The translations under genes and the position numbers were made by a program. 60,743 nt of DNA from Acidobacteriaceae bacterium (GTDB lineage Bacteria > Acidobacteriota > Terriglobia > Terriglobales > Acidobacteriaceae), in contig PKUV01000029.1 of NCBI GenBank assembly GCA_003131315.1, positions 14,798 through 75,540 on the forward strand, given 5' to 3'. Shown in pieces: positions 39,387 through 48,771 of the stretch (position 1 is the stretch's first letter; every line of letters starts with the position of its first letter). The notes under the pieces are model-generated. The model was not told the origin of the DNA, did not search any database, and worked only from the letters and a program-made list of their open reading frames with translations.

Positions 39387-40760
39387 TTACGCGAAAACTT
39401 CCGGATCAGCCTCGGCAAAGAATGCGTGGTGCAAGCGCCGGACCACCTCGGCTGCGTCGTCCTCTTCAATTACGAAGGTCAGGTTAATTTCTGAGGCGCC
39501 CTGGGAAATCATGCGGATCTTCACATCCTCAAGAATGCCAAAGACCTTGGCGGCGATTCCGGGTGTGTCACGCAAATTCTCGCCCACCAGACAGACGATC
39601 GCCTTCCGCCCCTCGTACTTCACGTCCGCGAGCTTCGCCAGATCGGCGGCCAGCGCCGGGATGGCTTCGTTGGTCTCGGCCGTCACCGAGACGCTGACTT
39701 CGGAGGTGGAAACCACGTCCACCGCTACGTCGTGGTGATCGAAGGCCTCAAAGATGGACTTCAAGTATCCGCGCACCAGCAGACGGCGCGGCGCGGCGAC
39801 CTCTACCAGCGTGATCTTTTTCTTGAGCGCGATGGCCTTGAAAATATTCGTGCAACGCGGGGCGCGCGCAGTGACCTTCGTCCCTTCGCAGGTCGGGTTC
39901 AGCGAGTTCAGGACATAGACCGGAATGTTTTGCTGAATCGCGGGCAGCACGGTTGCCGGATGCAGCACCTTGGCGCCGAAGTAGGCAAGTTCGGCGGCTT
40001 CATCAAAGCTGATGACCTTGATGCGGCGGGCATCGGGACAAAGGCGGGGGTCGGTGGTCATCATGCCATCGACGTCGGTCCAGATTTCGATGCGCTCGGC
40101 ATTGAGGCCAGCGCCAAAAATAGCTGCGGAAAAATCCGATCCTCCGCGGCCGATGGTGGTGGTGATGCCGGCACGATTGGAACCAATGAACCCGCCCATC
40201 ACCGGAACCTTGCCGGAGTCGACCAGCGGTTGGACCTTCTTGCGCAGGCGCTCGTTGGTTTCTTCCATCTGGGGAACCGCGCGGGTATAGCTGCTGTCGG
40301 TTAGCAGACATTGGCGCGAATCCACGTGCGCACCCGGCAATCCGCGGGCGGCGAAAGCGGCCGCCACGATCTTGCTCGAAAGCACTTCGCCAAAAGACGC
40401 AACGTAATCGTAGGTGCGGGGAGTGATTTCACCGACCGCGCCAATACCGCGCAGCAATTCGTCCAGATCTTCGAAGTCGGCGCCCAGGTCGCCGTGGAAT
40501 TCAGTGAACAGGGCGGTGCCGAGCAGTTCTCCGGCGGTGTCATAGTGGCGTTCGCGCAAGGCGCGCGCCATTTTGAGAGCGGTCTTGCGATCGCCGCCAC
40601 CGGCAGCCTTTCCCATGGCGAGCAGGGAATCGGTGACTTTGGCCATGGCACTGACCACCACCACGGGACGGTCCGCCAACCGGCCCTGGACGATGTGGGC
40701 TACGCGGTCAATCGCTTTCGCGTCTTGTACGGAAGTCCCGCCGAACTTCATAACGATCAT
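39387..40760 (-). CDS. lysC: aspartate kinase
   Basis: A 457-residue aspartokinase. KFGGTSV at residues 5-11, then the kinase domain (GAVGEITPRTYDYVASFGEVLSSK, GRGGSDFSAAIFGAGL, DVDGMMTTDPRLCPDARRI) and two ACT domains from about 320 (GYLKSIFEAFDHHDVAVDVVSTS.. and GVAAKVFG..). The ACT domains imply feedback inhibition by lysine or threonine. It starts the pathway to lysine, threonine and methionine. Confidence 0.95.
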   Translation of the reverse strand: MIVMKFGGTSVQDAKAIDRVAHIVQGRLADRPVVVVSAMAKVTDSLLAMGKAAGGGDRKTALKMARALRERHYDTAGELLGTALFTEFHGDLGADFEDLDELLRGIGAVGEITPRTYDYVASFGEVLSSKIVAAAFAARGLPGAHVDSRQCLLTDSSYTRAVPQMEETNERLRKKVQPLVDSGKVPVMGGFIGSNRAGITTTIGRGGSDFSAAIFGAGLNAERIEIWTDVDGMMTTDPRLCPDARRIKVISFDEAAELAYFGAKVLHPATVLPAIQQNIPVYVLNSLNPTCEGTKVTARAPRCTNIFKAIALKKKITLVEVAAPRRLLVRGYLKSIFEAFDHHDVAVDVVSTSEVSVSVTAETNEAIPALAADLAKLADVKYEGRKAIVCLVGENLRDTPGIAAKVFGILEDVKIRMISQGASEINLTFVIEEDDAAEVVRRLHHAFFAEADPEVFA

Positions 40761-40780
40761 GGGCGGGGGTGCTCCTTGGA

Positions 40781-40884
40781 ACAGTGGGCAGTGGGCAGTG
40801 GCTGGTGGTCAGTTGCCAGCAAAAGCGGTGCCGACGAAGGTTTATCCGGCCACTGGCCACTGACCACTGACCACTGACCACTGT
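40781..40884. repeat. CACTGACCA / TGGTCAGT repeat
   Basis: GGGCAGTGGGCAGTGGC on the left and CACTGGCCACTGACCACTGACC at the right; the right part has tandem ACTGACC units of 10 bases. The two sides are loosely inverted. It lies in the lysC-asd gap. Confidence 0.65.
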
Positions 40885-40890
40885 TGTTCA

Positions 40891-41943
40891 TCACCCTAGG
40901 TATCCTTTCGCTTTCAGCAACTCGGCATTGAGCAGGGCAGCGCCGGCGGCGCCTCGAATTGTGTTGTGCGATAGGACGGTGAACTTCCAGTCGAGGACGT
41001 TGCACTTGCGCAAGCGGCCGACCGCTGTGGTCATGCCTCCGCCGAGGTCACAGTCGAAGCGCGGTTGCGGACGGTCCGCCGCGGTCATGTACACGACAGG
41101 TTGCTCGGGTGCGCTCGGCAGGCGCAGTTGCTGCGGTTCGGCACGAAAATCGTTCCAGACGGCGATGATCTCCTCCGGCTGCGCCTTCTGTTTCAGCCGA
41201 ACCGCAACCGACTCGGTATGGCCGTCTTCCACGGCGACGCGATTGCATTGTGCGCTCATCGCAAAAGGAGCAAGGTCGACGCGCGAACCGTTCAGCGTCC
41301 CCAGCAATTTTTGCGTCTCCTCTTCCATCTTCTCTTCTTCTTTGGCGATGTAGGGGATCACGTTGCCGAGAATATCGAGCGAAGGCACTCCGGGATATCC
41401 GGCGCCGCTGACGGCCTGCATGGTGACCGCCATCACCGTCTCCAGCGTGAAACGACGATGCAACGGAGCCAGGGCCAGCACCAGTCCAATGGTCGAGCAG
41501 TTGGGGTTGGTGACGGCAAAGCCACCGGACTTGCGCCGCCAGGGTTGGGTTTCGATGAGCTGGATATGATCGCCGTTGACTTCGGGAATCACCAGCGGAA
41601 CGTCGGCCTGCATGCGCAATGCGCTCGAATTGGAGACGACCGCACAACCGGCGGCGGCGAACTGCGGCTCCAGTTCGCGGGCGATCGAGGCGTCGAGGGC
41701 GGCGAAGATAATTTTCGGGGCGCCGTCGGGCTTGGCGGGTGCAACCGTCATCTTGGCGACTTCAGCGGGGATGGGAGTTTTCAGACGCCAGCGCGCAGCT
41801 TCGGCATAGGGCCGGCCTTCCGAACGATCGGAAGCGGCAAGCCATGCGACTTCGAACCACGGATGACGCTCCAGCATCTGGATGAATCGCTGGCCGACGA
41901 TGCCGGTGGCACCGAGGATTCCTACAGGAAGTTTGTTCGACAT
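40891..41943 (-). CDS. asd: aspartate-semialdehyde dehydrogenase
   Basis: A 350-residue enzyme of the archaeal/fungal-like type (similar to those with EQPVVY.. tail). GATGIVGQRFIQML at residues 9-22 binds NADP; the catalytic Cys is in VTNPNCSTIGLVLAL near 145; SGAGYPGVPS follows. It makes aspartate semialdehyde for dapA. Together with lysC, dapB, dapA and dapD it forms a five-gene unit. Confidence 0.95.
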   Translation of the reverse strand: MSNKLPVGILGATGIVGQRFIQMLERHPWFEVAWLAASDRSEGRPYAEAARWRLKTPIPAEVAKMTVAPAKPDGAPKIIFAALDASIARELEPQFAAAGCAVVSNSSALRMQADVPLVIPEVNGDHIQLIETQPWRRKSGGFAVTNPNCSTIGLVLALAPLHRRFTLETVMAVTMQAVSGAGYPGVPSLDILGNVIPYIAKEEEKMEEETQKLLGTLNGSRVDLAPFAMSAQCNRVAVEDGHTESVAVRLKQKAQPEEIIAVWNDFRAEPQQLRLPSAPEQPVVYMTAADRPQPRFDCDLGGGMTTAVGRLRKCNVLDWKFTVLSHNTIRGAAGAALLNAELLKAKGYLG

Positions 41944-42272
41944 GATAAGTTGTGATTTTATACCAGCGAAATTTCTTAGGGGGATGCCGCCGCTGATCCA
42001 CGGGCGAATTCGATGCGCGTGGCCGCCGTTTCGCTCGCCGAGATGCAGGAATACGACCCTCGGTGACTTTTCGACTCCCGAGCGGGGATGTACGCTTTGT
42101 CTAGCAGATTGCGGAAAAATTCGAATGTCGATGCCCAGCCCCGGCTCGAATCGGGTGATCTGGCCATCGGGTGATCGGGTGATCGAAACCCAAGTTCCCA
42201 GCGGGTTCTTGATGACCAGATAACCCGATCATCCGATGACCCGATTGCCACCGCCGCTTGCCAGGAGGGACT
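41944..42272. other. 329-base divergent intergenic region (asd/galT)
   Basis: Contains a promoter-like region for both genes and a repeat block at 42102-42245: AGCAGATTGCGGAAAAATTCG (the mosaic-repeat end), CCAGCCCCGGC and then short direct/inverted TCGGGTGATC units (GGGTGATCGGGTGATCG and CCGATCATCCGATGACCCGA). No gene. Confidence 0.6.
42102..42245. repeat. partial mosaic repeat with TCGGGTGATC units
   Basis: Left end CTAGCAGATTGCGGAAAAATTCG like the repeat at 15706; the right half has ATCGGGTGATC direct units and an inverted CGATCATCCGATGACCCGATTGCC. It resembles a decayed or composite copy. Confidence 0.6.
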
Positions 42273-43307
42273 ATGTCCGAACTACGCCAGAATTTTGCTA
42301 CCAAGGAATGGGTTGTGATCGCAACGGAGCGAGCCCGCCGTCCGGAAGAAATGGCGCGCCACAACGAGCGCAAGCCGGTGGCATCGTTTGTCGCGAACTG
42401 CCCTTTTTGCCCTGGAAACGAGAAGCTGACTCCGCCGGAAGTTCTGCGGGTACCCCCCTCGATGGATCTTCCGTGGCACGCGCGAGTGGTGCCGAATAAG
42501 TTTGCGGCTCTTGCACGCGAAGCGCAGCCGACCCGCACTGTACACCGGTTGCGCCGGACGGTAAACGGCTTCGGTGTTCACGATGTGATCGTTGAGACGC
42601 CCGACCACTCTCAGGTTATGGCCCTGATGGCCGATTCCTACGTGACTGAAATCCTCCACGTCTATAAGACTCGCTACGATGAACTCAGCCTCGACCCGCG
42701 GATCGCGCTCATTACAATCTTCAAGAACCACGGGCCCGACGCCGGCACGAGCCTGGAACACCCGCACTCCCAGATCATCGCGACTCCAGTGATCTCGCTA
42801 CAGGTGCGCGAGCGCTTCCAACAGGCTTTGCGGCACTTTGACGACTATGGCGAGTGCATGTTCTGTCAGATGCTCGAAGAGGAATTACAAGAACAAACCC
42901 GCATCGTCGCGGTTTCCGAGCACTTCGTCGCGCTCGAACCGTATGCCTCGCCGGCTCCGTTCTGTACCCACATCTATCCGCGGCGGCACATGGCGAGCTT
43001 CGGAGATGTAAGCACTTCGGAGATGAACGATCTAGCGCGTATGTTGCGCTCGACGCTGGCCAAGCTCTACCACGGACTGGCGGACCCGGATTTCAACTTT
43101 ACGATTCGAAGCGCTCCCGCCGAGAGCGTCGGCGTGAAGTACTTTCACTGGTATCTGAGTGTGATCCCACGACTGACGCGAGTGGCCGGATTTGAGCTGG
43201 GCTCGGGAATGTTCATCAACACGGTGCTGCCGGAAGCAGCGGCCGAGTTTCTACGCAAAGTCGATGTGGAAACCGTGAAGAACACAGCCAGGGCGGCCAC
43301 GTCGTAG
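42273..43307 (+). CDS. galT: galactose-1-phosphate uridylyltransferase
   Basis: A 344-residue HIT-superfamily nucleotidyl transferase of the Leloir pathway. Zinc ligands Cys43 and Cys46 in CPFCPG, active-site HPHSQ at residues 163-167 (catalytic His and Gln), and a second half with HIYPRRHMASF. It exchanges UMP between UDP-glucose and galactose-1-phosphate. ATG at 42273 has an AGGAGGGACT site. Other gal genes are not here. Confidence 0.93.
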   Translation: MSELRQNFATKEWVVIATERARRPEEMARHNERKPVASFVANCPFCPGNEKLTPPEVLRVPPSMDLPWHARVVPNKFAALAREAQPTRTVHRLRRTVNGFGVHDVIVETPDHSQVMALMADSYVTEILHVYKTRYDELSLDPRIALITIFKNHGPDAGTSLEHPHSQIIATPVISLQVRERFQQALRHFDDYGECMFCQMLEEELQEQTRIVAVSEHFVALEPYASPAPFCTHIYPRRHMASFGDVSTSEMNDLARMLRSTLAKLYHGLADPDFNFTIRSAPAESVGVKYFHWYLSVIPRLTRVAGFELGSGMFINTVLPEAAAEFLRKVDVETVKNTARAATS

Positions 43308-43315
43308 AGGCTCTG

Positions 43316-43347
43316 GAGCCCGGGGTGGCAGCAGTCACGCCGGGCTC
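43316..43347 (+). terminator. hairpin after galT
   Basis: GAGCCCGG / CCGGGCTC arms of 8 with a 16-base loop, 9 bases past the galT stop. No T-run follows, so it is a weak terminator. Confidence 0.5.
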
Positions 43348-43400
43348 GGACGTGCTAGATAAAGGCTGAGATAAAGGCAAACGGAGCGAATAGCGAAGAG

Positions 43401-44513
43401 CTAACTTCTTTCCCTTCCCAACTCTTGCGGGAACGAGTACTCGTTGAGAGGTCCGAACTTGCGTTTTTCGGCGTAGATGCGCCAGCGGCGCCAGACGATG
43501 CGTAAACTGGCCATCACCGGGATGGAGAGATAGACGCCGAGCACTCCGGCGATTTCGCCGCCCGCGAGAATGCCGAACAAAGCCGCCAGCGGATGCAATT
43601 CCACACTGACTCCCATGACGCGGGGAGAGATTATGTAGTCCTGAACCATTCGCCAGACTAACAAAAACAACAGCAGGAAGGGCCAGTGCTGGTATCCCGC
43701 CAGAACGGCGACGATCATCATCGCAGCGCCTGCCAGCAGCGGTCCGGCAAGGGGGACGAACTCCAGCGCGCCTCCGGCGGTACCGAGCATCAGGGCGTAC
43801 GGAACGCGCATCGCACTCAAAATTGAGGTGTAGGCCACCAGGGATAGCGCCGCCAGGGTCAACTGGGCGCGAATGAATTGGGCGAGCATCTGGTTCAGAT
43901 CCTGGAACACATCCTGCAGAAACTCACGCTGCGTGCGCGACTGCACCAGCGCAAGCAGGACTTCATGGAAGCTGCCACCATCGCGCAGAAAAAAAATGGC
44001 AAGGATAGGTACCAGAAACAGTAACCACACTTGCTGCGCCGCTTCGGCCGCGCGAACACCGATACGCTGCGCCAGGCTGGATAAGTCTTCCCGGCGACTC
44101 ATCAAAAAGCCCTTAATACGTTCTTGGGTCGGGACGCTCCAGCCGTGCTGGCTTCCGATCCGTGCGGTAAGCTGGGTGATCTGGCCGGAGAGCTGGCCGG
44201 TGCTGGCCTTATCCATCAGCTCGGGCAGCGACGCTCCCAGGCGGGCGCTTTGCCGGGCAATCCTCGGGCCTACAAGAAGACCGAACAGCCCCAGACCAAG
44301 GAGAAGCAGGAGGTAAATGATCGTGATCGCCCAGACGCGGCTGCGAAACAGTTTCTCCAATCGCCCCACTGCGGGATTAATGAGGTAGGCAAAAAAAATG
44401 GCGAAAAGAAAGAGAATCAACGTTCGCCGTGCCGCATAGAGAAAGCCCAGCCCCACGGCGAACAGGAGAGCCGTGAACAGAACGCGCGACGTGCGTGAAT
44501 CAAGAATCGTCAA
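43401..44513 (-). CDS. AI-2E-family membrane transporter
   Basis: A 370-residue protein with about 8 helices of the AI-2E (TqsA/PerM-like) family: YLINPAVGRLEKLF, TGQLSGQITQL and FVPLAGPLLAGA, VSVELHPLAALFGILAGGEIAGVLGVYLSIPVMASL near the C-terminus. The substrate is unknown (AI-2 export has been proposed for TqsA). TTG start at 44513. Convergent with galT. Confidence 0.85.
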   Translation of the reverse strand: MTILDSRTSRVLFTALLFAVGLGFLYAARRTLILFLFAIFFAYLINPAVGRLEKLFRSRVWAITIIYLLLLLGLGLFGLLVGPRIARQSARLGASLPELMDKASTGQLSGQITQLTARIGSQHGWSVPTQERIKGFLMSRREDLSSLAQRIGVRAAEAAQQVWLLFLVPILAIFFLRDGGSFHEVLLALVQSRTQREFLQDVFQDLNQMLAQFIRAQLTLAALSLVAYTSILSAMRVPYALMLGTAGGALEFVPLAGPLLAGAAMMIVAVLAGYQHWPFLLLFLLVWRMVQDYIISPRVMGVSVELHPLAALFGILAGGEIAGVLGVYLSIPVMASLRIVWRRWRIYAEKRKFGPLNEYSFPQELGRERS

Positions 44514-44651
44514 GAGTTATCCCAACCGGTCCGGTCCCGCTTGCGAACGATTTCTTCTCAAGCGCCAACCCTATCGTATCGCCTGAAATAGAGAGCGATC
44601 CAATTCCGAAAGGGGCTGACCTTCAGCGGGCTGTGCTTTTGCTCGCCCCGG

Positions 44652-45422
44652 CTAATCGCGGACCACTTCGGTATTCTCTCCCACAACGGACATCCGCATA
44701 ACCTTGAATTGATCGTCGAGCCAGAGTTGCCACGTCCCCGCGTCGTTCTTCAGTTCCACGTTGAGCAATTCCTGCTGCCCACTCTTCAGGCTCACCTTTT
44801 CCCTGCCGAGGAACTCCGCGCTGAGCGGCGCCGAAGAATGTTGGTGCGGGTTCATGGTTCCGAACTGGGCGCGCTGCTTCAGTGGGCACTGCACTTGCCC
44901 TTTTTCCTGTTTGCAGGCTGCGCCTAGAAACTTCCAGGCCAGCACTTCGCGGTGAACAAAGAAATAGTCGTCCAGGATGGTGGTCGACGCCGGCAGCAGG
45001 TAGGGCTGTTCCTGTTCTTTCTCCTGCGGTCCAGTGCTCCACTTCTGAGTCAGAAAATCAGAATTAGGAAGCACCACCGATTCCGCTTTCCCCGGGCTCA
45101 GCTCCTTCCACTCGTAACGCCGGATTTCTCCGCTCACGGTAAGCTGCATCTCGGAAGTTTGCACGGCCTGGGTGGGAGCATTCTCCGTCTTGAACTCGGA
45201 CTGGATGACGCTGCCGTTCGCAGTCTGATAGATCGAAAACGTCTCGGTTCCTACACGATGGCCATTCTGGAAGACGCCGAAGGAACCGGAGTCGACGTTC
45301 TTGCCCTCGTGTTCCTTCTCCTTCTCTCTTGGCATGGGCGCAGCGCTCGCCAAGGAGCCCGATGCCGCAATGCACCAAACCAGCGCCATCATGAAAGCGA
45401 GCAGCCGATAAGACAACTTCAC
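44652..45422 (-). CDS. exported hypothetical protein
   Basis: A 256-residue protein with a signal peptide (MKLSYRLLAFMMALVWCIAASGSLASA), then a charged stretch and a beta-rich domain (DSGSFGVFQNGHRVGTETFSIYQTANGSVIQ). The beginning resembles periplasmic proteins of the DUF6134/lipid-associated type; not assigned with certainty. GTG start overlaps the aroK stop by 4 bases, so it is in the aroK operon. Confidence 0.6.
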   Translation of the reverse strand: MKLSYRLLAFMMALVWCIAASGSLASAAPMPREKEKEHEGKNVDSGSFGVFQNGHRVGTETFSIYQTANGSVIQSEFKTENAPTQAVQTSEMQLTVSGEIRRYEWKELSPGKAESVVLPNSDFLTQKWSTGPQEKEQEQPYLLPASTTILDDYFFVHREVLAWKFLGAACKQEKGQVQCPLKQRAQFGTMNPHQHSSAPLSAEFLGREKVSLKSGQQELLNVELKNDAGTWQLWLDDQFKVMRMSVVGENTEVVRD

Positions 45423-46000
45423 TGTGATTCTCCTGTTCCGAAACTTGTCAGATCAATCCGGGATAAACCCGACCCCGCGTCTTCCGGAGTTCTAAGTTGC
45501 AATGCACCTTCGATCTCGACGCAAATGGAAGCCAACGGCTTGCCCGTGGTCTCTACCACCACGCTCGCCTGGCGATAGAAGGGAAGGCGTTCCGCGTACA
45601 GTTGGGCGAACTGGTCTGGATCTTCTCGCAGCGGGCGTTCCACGCCATCCAAAAGGCTCCGTTGCCAGAGTTCGGATGCGGGTGCTTCCAGGAAAACCGA
45701 TGGCCACTGCCGAAGCAATTCGCGGTTCCCTTCCTGTACGAAAGCCCCGCCGCCGAGAGCGACCACGCGGTTCGGTTGCAGCGACTCGGTCAGCAGATCG
45801 CGAAGCGCGCTGGTTTCGGCGAGCCGAAACCCGGGTTCCCCTCGGTCCCGAAAAATCTCGGGAACGGTTTGCCGCTCGCGGGACTCGATTCGGGCATCCA
45901 GATCCACAAAATCCCAGTCCAGCCGCCGGGCAAGTTCCTGCCCCACGCTACTCTTGCCGGAAGCCATGAATCCCACCAGAAACACCGCACGCACTCCCAT
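45419..46000 (-). CDS. aroK: shikimate kinase
   Basis: A 193-residue shikimate kinase. Walker A GFMASGKSS at 10-18, DLDARIESR (shikimate-binding Asp, Arg), IFRDRGEPGFRLAET (Arg), GGGAFVQEGN and RPLREDPD. It phosphorylates shikimate in aromatic amino-acid synthesis. ATG at 46000 is used. Downstream of the DUF4097 protein and upstream of an exported protein in the same operon. Confidence 0.93.
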   Translation of the reverse strand: MGVRAVFLVGFMASGKSSVGQELARRLDWDFVDLDARIESRERQTVPEIFRDRGEPGFRLAETSALRDLLTESLQPNRVVALGGGAFVQEGNRELLRQWPSVFLEAPASELWQRSLLDGVERPLREDPDQFAQLYAERLPFYRQASVVVETTGKPLASICVEIEGALQLRTPEDAGSGLSRIDLTSFGTGESQ

Positions 46001-46090
46001 GGCGCTCCCGGGCACGTAAGGGGCGATGTTGTCAGGCGATGTTGTCAGCCCAAGGTCCGCGCCCATCTGCCCCTATTGATTTTCTGTGGT

Positions 46091-46939
46091 TCAGCGTTGC
46101 TTGAGGCGGATTTTACCACTGAAAGAGCGCAGCACGACTTCCGATGCTGCCTTGCCGACCGTGCCAAAGAAGGAACGTCCCGCTTCCACGGAAAACCGGG
46201 AGTGCTTGGGTTGGAGAGGAAAATCGTTTTGCACCCGGCCTAGCACCGAGTGCGCGCTGAAATCGGCCGAGACGTCCGCTGGCACCAGGGCCTCGATATC
46301 ACCGGTGTGGGTGGTGAATTTATAGTCGCCGCCGGAGCCGAAATCACCATCGTAAAAAATCTTTCCGCTGCCGGAATTCGCCTGAACCAGCGGTCCAGTG
46401 ACCGACTTCAAATGGACGTCGCCGCTGATGGAAGCGATTTCAACGTGGCCGTTGCGAACATCGGTCAGCGTGATCGGCCCGCCCATCGTCCGAACGTGCA
46501 CACGACCATTATCTACGTTGCGAATATTCACCACGGCATCCGTGCCTTCCAGGGTTAAGTCTCCCTGCAAGTGCTCCGCCGATAGCGGACCGGTGGAAGA
46601 ACGGAGATTGAGGGTGGCGTCGGGCGGAATCAGCAGTTCATAGTCAACCCGGCCCGTTTGCTGGTCCGCGCCCTGCAGCAGGTATGACGCGATTTCAATC
46701 CGATTGCCATTTTGCTGCTTGTCGACTTCCACTTTGTCCGACTTGAGCGTGGCCGTCACCACGACCTGATTGCCGCTCCCTGGCTTCACCGAAATCGCCC
46801 CGTACTGCGTATCCACGGAAACATTGGCGTTGGGGCCCACCGTGAAACGGTATTCCTTCTTGGTCTCGGCGAAGGCCGCCGACGCCAGACAGGTTGCCAG
46901 AACCAGAGTTACGACCGTGGTGTGCTGAAGACTCTCCAT
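46091..46939 (-). CDS. DUF4097-family exported protein
   Basis: A 282-residue protein with a signal peptide (MESLQHTTVVTLVLATCLASAAFA) and a repetitive beta-strand domain (GPLSAEHLQGDLTLEGTDAVVNIRNVDNGRVHVRTMGGPITLTDVRNGHVEIAS) of the DUF4097 beta-helix type. Often next to anti-sigma factors and thought to sense or modify the envelope. It lies 41 bases after the anti-sigma gene. Confidence 0.8.
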   Translation of the reverse strand: MESLQHTTVVTLVLATCLASAAFAETKKEYRFTVGPNANVSVDTQYGAISVKPGSGNQVVVTATLKSDKVEVDKQQNGNRIEIASYLLQGADQQTGRVDYELLIPPDATLNLRSSTGPLSAEHLQGDLTLEGTDAVVNIRNVDNGRVHVRTMGGPITLTDVRNGHVEIASISGDVHLKSVTGPLVQANSGSGKIFYDGDFGSGGDYKFTTHTGDIEALVPADVSADFSAHSVLGRVQNDFPLQPKHSRFSVEAGRSFFGTVGKAASEVVLRSFSGKIRLKQR

Positions 46940-46980
46940 AAAAACGCCCCTGCGGCCGGGAACGCCGGTCCGCCCTTCCG

Positions 46981-47757
46981 CTATTGAATACGATCCAACG
47001 CGATCTGGTAAAGAAGTGCTTTCTGTTGATACGCATCCATCAGATGCTGCCGTGCGTCCGCATCCCCCGGATTCCGATCCAAGTACGCCTGCGATTCGCG
47101 GATGTCGGCATTCACCGCTTGCAGTTGATTTTCATACGTGGCCCTCATCGAAGGGGCACGCGTGGAAACTACACTCAGAAACTGCTGATCTTCCGCGCTC
47201 GGCTCGGGTTCTACCGCGGGTCCTACCGCAGATCCTACTAGGTCCGTCGACTTAGCGGACTTCTGCGCCAGTTGTTGAGGAGCCGGGGTAGGCACTGCCG
47301 CCGAGGTGACCGCAGGAGTCTCTGGAACCGGGGACGCCACTGGAGTTGCCGGAGCTTGCTGCTTCGCTACTTGCGGGGCTGGCTTATAGCTCACCACGTA
47401 CGAGCCTGCCGCCAGCAGCGCCGCCGCGACTGGCGCCAGCCACCACGCGCTCCATCGCCGGCGTGGAGAAGTTGGGACAAGGATGGGCCGGGTGGGCGCG
47501 GACTTTGGCGCGGACTCGGGCTCACGGATCATCCCTTCGGCGCGCAATTCAGCGGCAATTCGCACCCACACCCTCGGCGCCGGTTCTTCGGTTGCTGCCA
47601 GTTGCCGGGCCTGGCTCGCGATCAGCTTCAGGTCCGACAACAGATCCGAGCAAGCTGGACAGGCGTTCACATGAGTCTCAAAGTCAGTCTGAAACGCACT
47701 GTCTGGCGCACCGTCGAGGAGCTCCGGCAGAACTCGCTGTACATCTGAACACGTCAT
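46981..47757 (-). CDS. zinc-finger anti-sigma factor
   Basis: A 258-residue membrane protein. The N-terminal zf-HC2/ZAS motif has His29, Cys33 and Cys36 (HVNACPAC) and Cys3. A transmembrane helix (WSAWWLAPVAAALLAAGSYVVS) is near 105-125, followed by a Pro/Ala/Gln-rich periplasmic linker and a helical C-terminus. It binds and holds the ECF sigma factor upstream. ATG at 47757. Confidence 0.85.
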   Translation of the reverse strand: MTCSDVQRVLPELLDGAPDSAFQTDFETHVNACPACSDLLSDLKLIASQARQLAATEEPAPRVWVRIAAELRAEGMIREPESAPKSAPTRPILVPTSPRRRWSAWWLAPVAAALLAAGSYVVSYKPAPQVAKQQAPATPVASPVPETPAVTSAAVPTPAPQQLAQKSAKSTDLVGSAVGPAVEPEPSAEDQQFLSVVSTRAPSMRATYENQLQAVNADIRESQAYLDRNPGDADARQHLMDAYQQKALLYQIALDRIQ

Positions 47758-47788
47758 AGCCAACCCTCTCCCCAATACCGCAACTCCG

Positions 47789-48379
47789 TTACCCAGTCTT
47801 GGCCTTTTCGGCTCTCATGAACTTCAGATAATCCCGCAGCTTCAATCGTGCCTTGTGGAGCTGCGACTTGCTGTTGCCAATCGAGCATCCCACCATTTGG
47901 GCAATTTCGTTATGCTCGAACCCTTCCACATCGTGCAACACAAAAACCGTTCTATAGCCCGGCGGCAGCCGGTCAATCGCCCGCTGCAATTGCAGACGAT
48001 CGATGGAGCCCGTCAGCCTCACGTCCTTGGCGCCAAACTCTTTCCTGGGAGCTTCGTCGTCGGCTTCCAGAGTCTCTTCGAGCGACACCACCGGCAGGCC
48101 CTTCTTGCGCAATTGCATCAGGACGACGTTGACCGTCATGCGGTGCAGCCAGGTGGAGAAGGCGGACTCGCCGCGAAAGGTGCTGATCTTGCGAAATAGC
48201 TGAAGAAATGCTTCCTGGGCCAGATCCTCGGCCTGCACGGGATTGGAGACCATGCGCAAACATAGCGAGTACACCCGGCGTTTGTGCAGGTGATACAAGA
48301 CTTCGAATGCTGCCTCGTGGCCCTGCTTCGCCTGCTCAATCGCTTCTGCTTCGGTGATGCCTTGCTTCGGGTCGGTCAA
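47789..48379 (-). CDS. ECF-type RNA polymerase sigma factor
   Basis: A 196-residue sigma-70 group 4 factor. Region 2 ([59 protein letters not shown]) and region 4 ([48 protein letters not shown]) are intact. Probably initiates its own operon with the anti-sigma factor and the DUF4097 protein. TTG start at 48379, with GGAAAAGG before it. Confidence 0.9.
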   Translation of the reverse strand: MTDPKQGITEAEAIEQAKQGHEAAFEVLYHLHKRRVYSLCLRMVSNPVQAEDLAQEAFLQLFRKISTFRGESAFSTWLHRMTVNVVLMQLRKKGLPVVSLEETLEADDEAPRKEFGAKDVRLTGSIDRLQLQRAIDRLPPGYRTVFVLHDVEGFEHNEIAQMVGCSIGNSKSQLHKARLKLRDYLKFMRAEKAKTG

Positions 48380-48768
48380 GTCGCCTTTTCCGGCCGCTAC
48401 TGCTTCAGATGCGGCTTCGAACTCTTTTCGTTGTACAAATTTGCCGAGGCCGTCGCGGAAGCGCTCTCGACCGTTCCTAAGTCGTCAGAATACCAAAAAC
48501 CGTAGCTTGCGGAATGCTCTATCCGACCAAAGTGCCCGGTTAAGCACGGCCCACAGATCACTTTCGTAACGTTTGCTCGTCCCGGCGCTGGCACTAGGGC
48601 CGCCTCGGCTGCTCTCTCGCAGCCTCTCCGGAAAAACTCCGGTTTCGTATCAGAGCATCGCTTTAGCGATGTTCCTCCGCCCGTAGAGACGGGCTTGCCC
48701 CGTCTCTACGGGAAATCAGATGCCCCTTTTGGGGCTGGGCGTCGTATATCGACTTTTTCCGCAGCCTG
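48380..48768. other. 389-base intergenic region upstream of the ECF operon
   Basis: Contains the mosaic repeat 48621-48771 and, between 48380 and 48600, the probable ECF promoter region. No gene seen. Confidence 0.55.
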
Positions 48769-48771
48769 CTA
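48621..48771. repeat. mosaic repeat ending inside the MFS gene stop
   Basis: Left end TCTCCGGAAAAACTCCGG, right end ACTTTTTCCGCAGCCTGCT; between them TTTCGTATCAGAGCATCGC, GCATCGCTTTAGCGATG, CCGTAGAGACGGGCTTGCCCCGTCTCTACGG, GCCCCTTTTGGGGC. Its right end includes the MFS transporter's stop codon (48769-48771). Combines parts of three repeat families. Confidence 0.75.

Noticed and set aside
43308-43400. Small RNA or tRNA after galT
   Set aside because: No cloverleaf or CCA-type 3' end; only a simple hairpin is seen.
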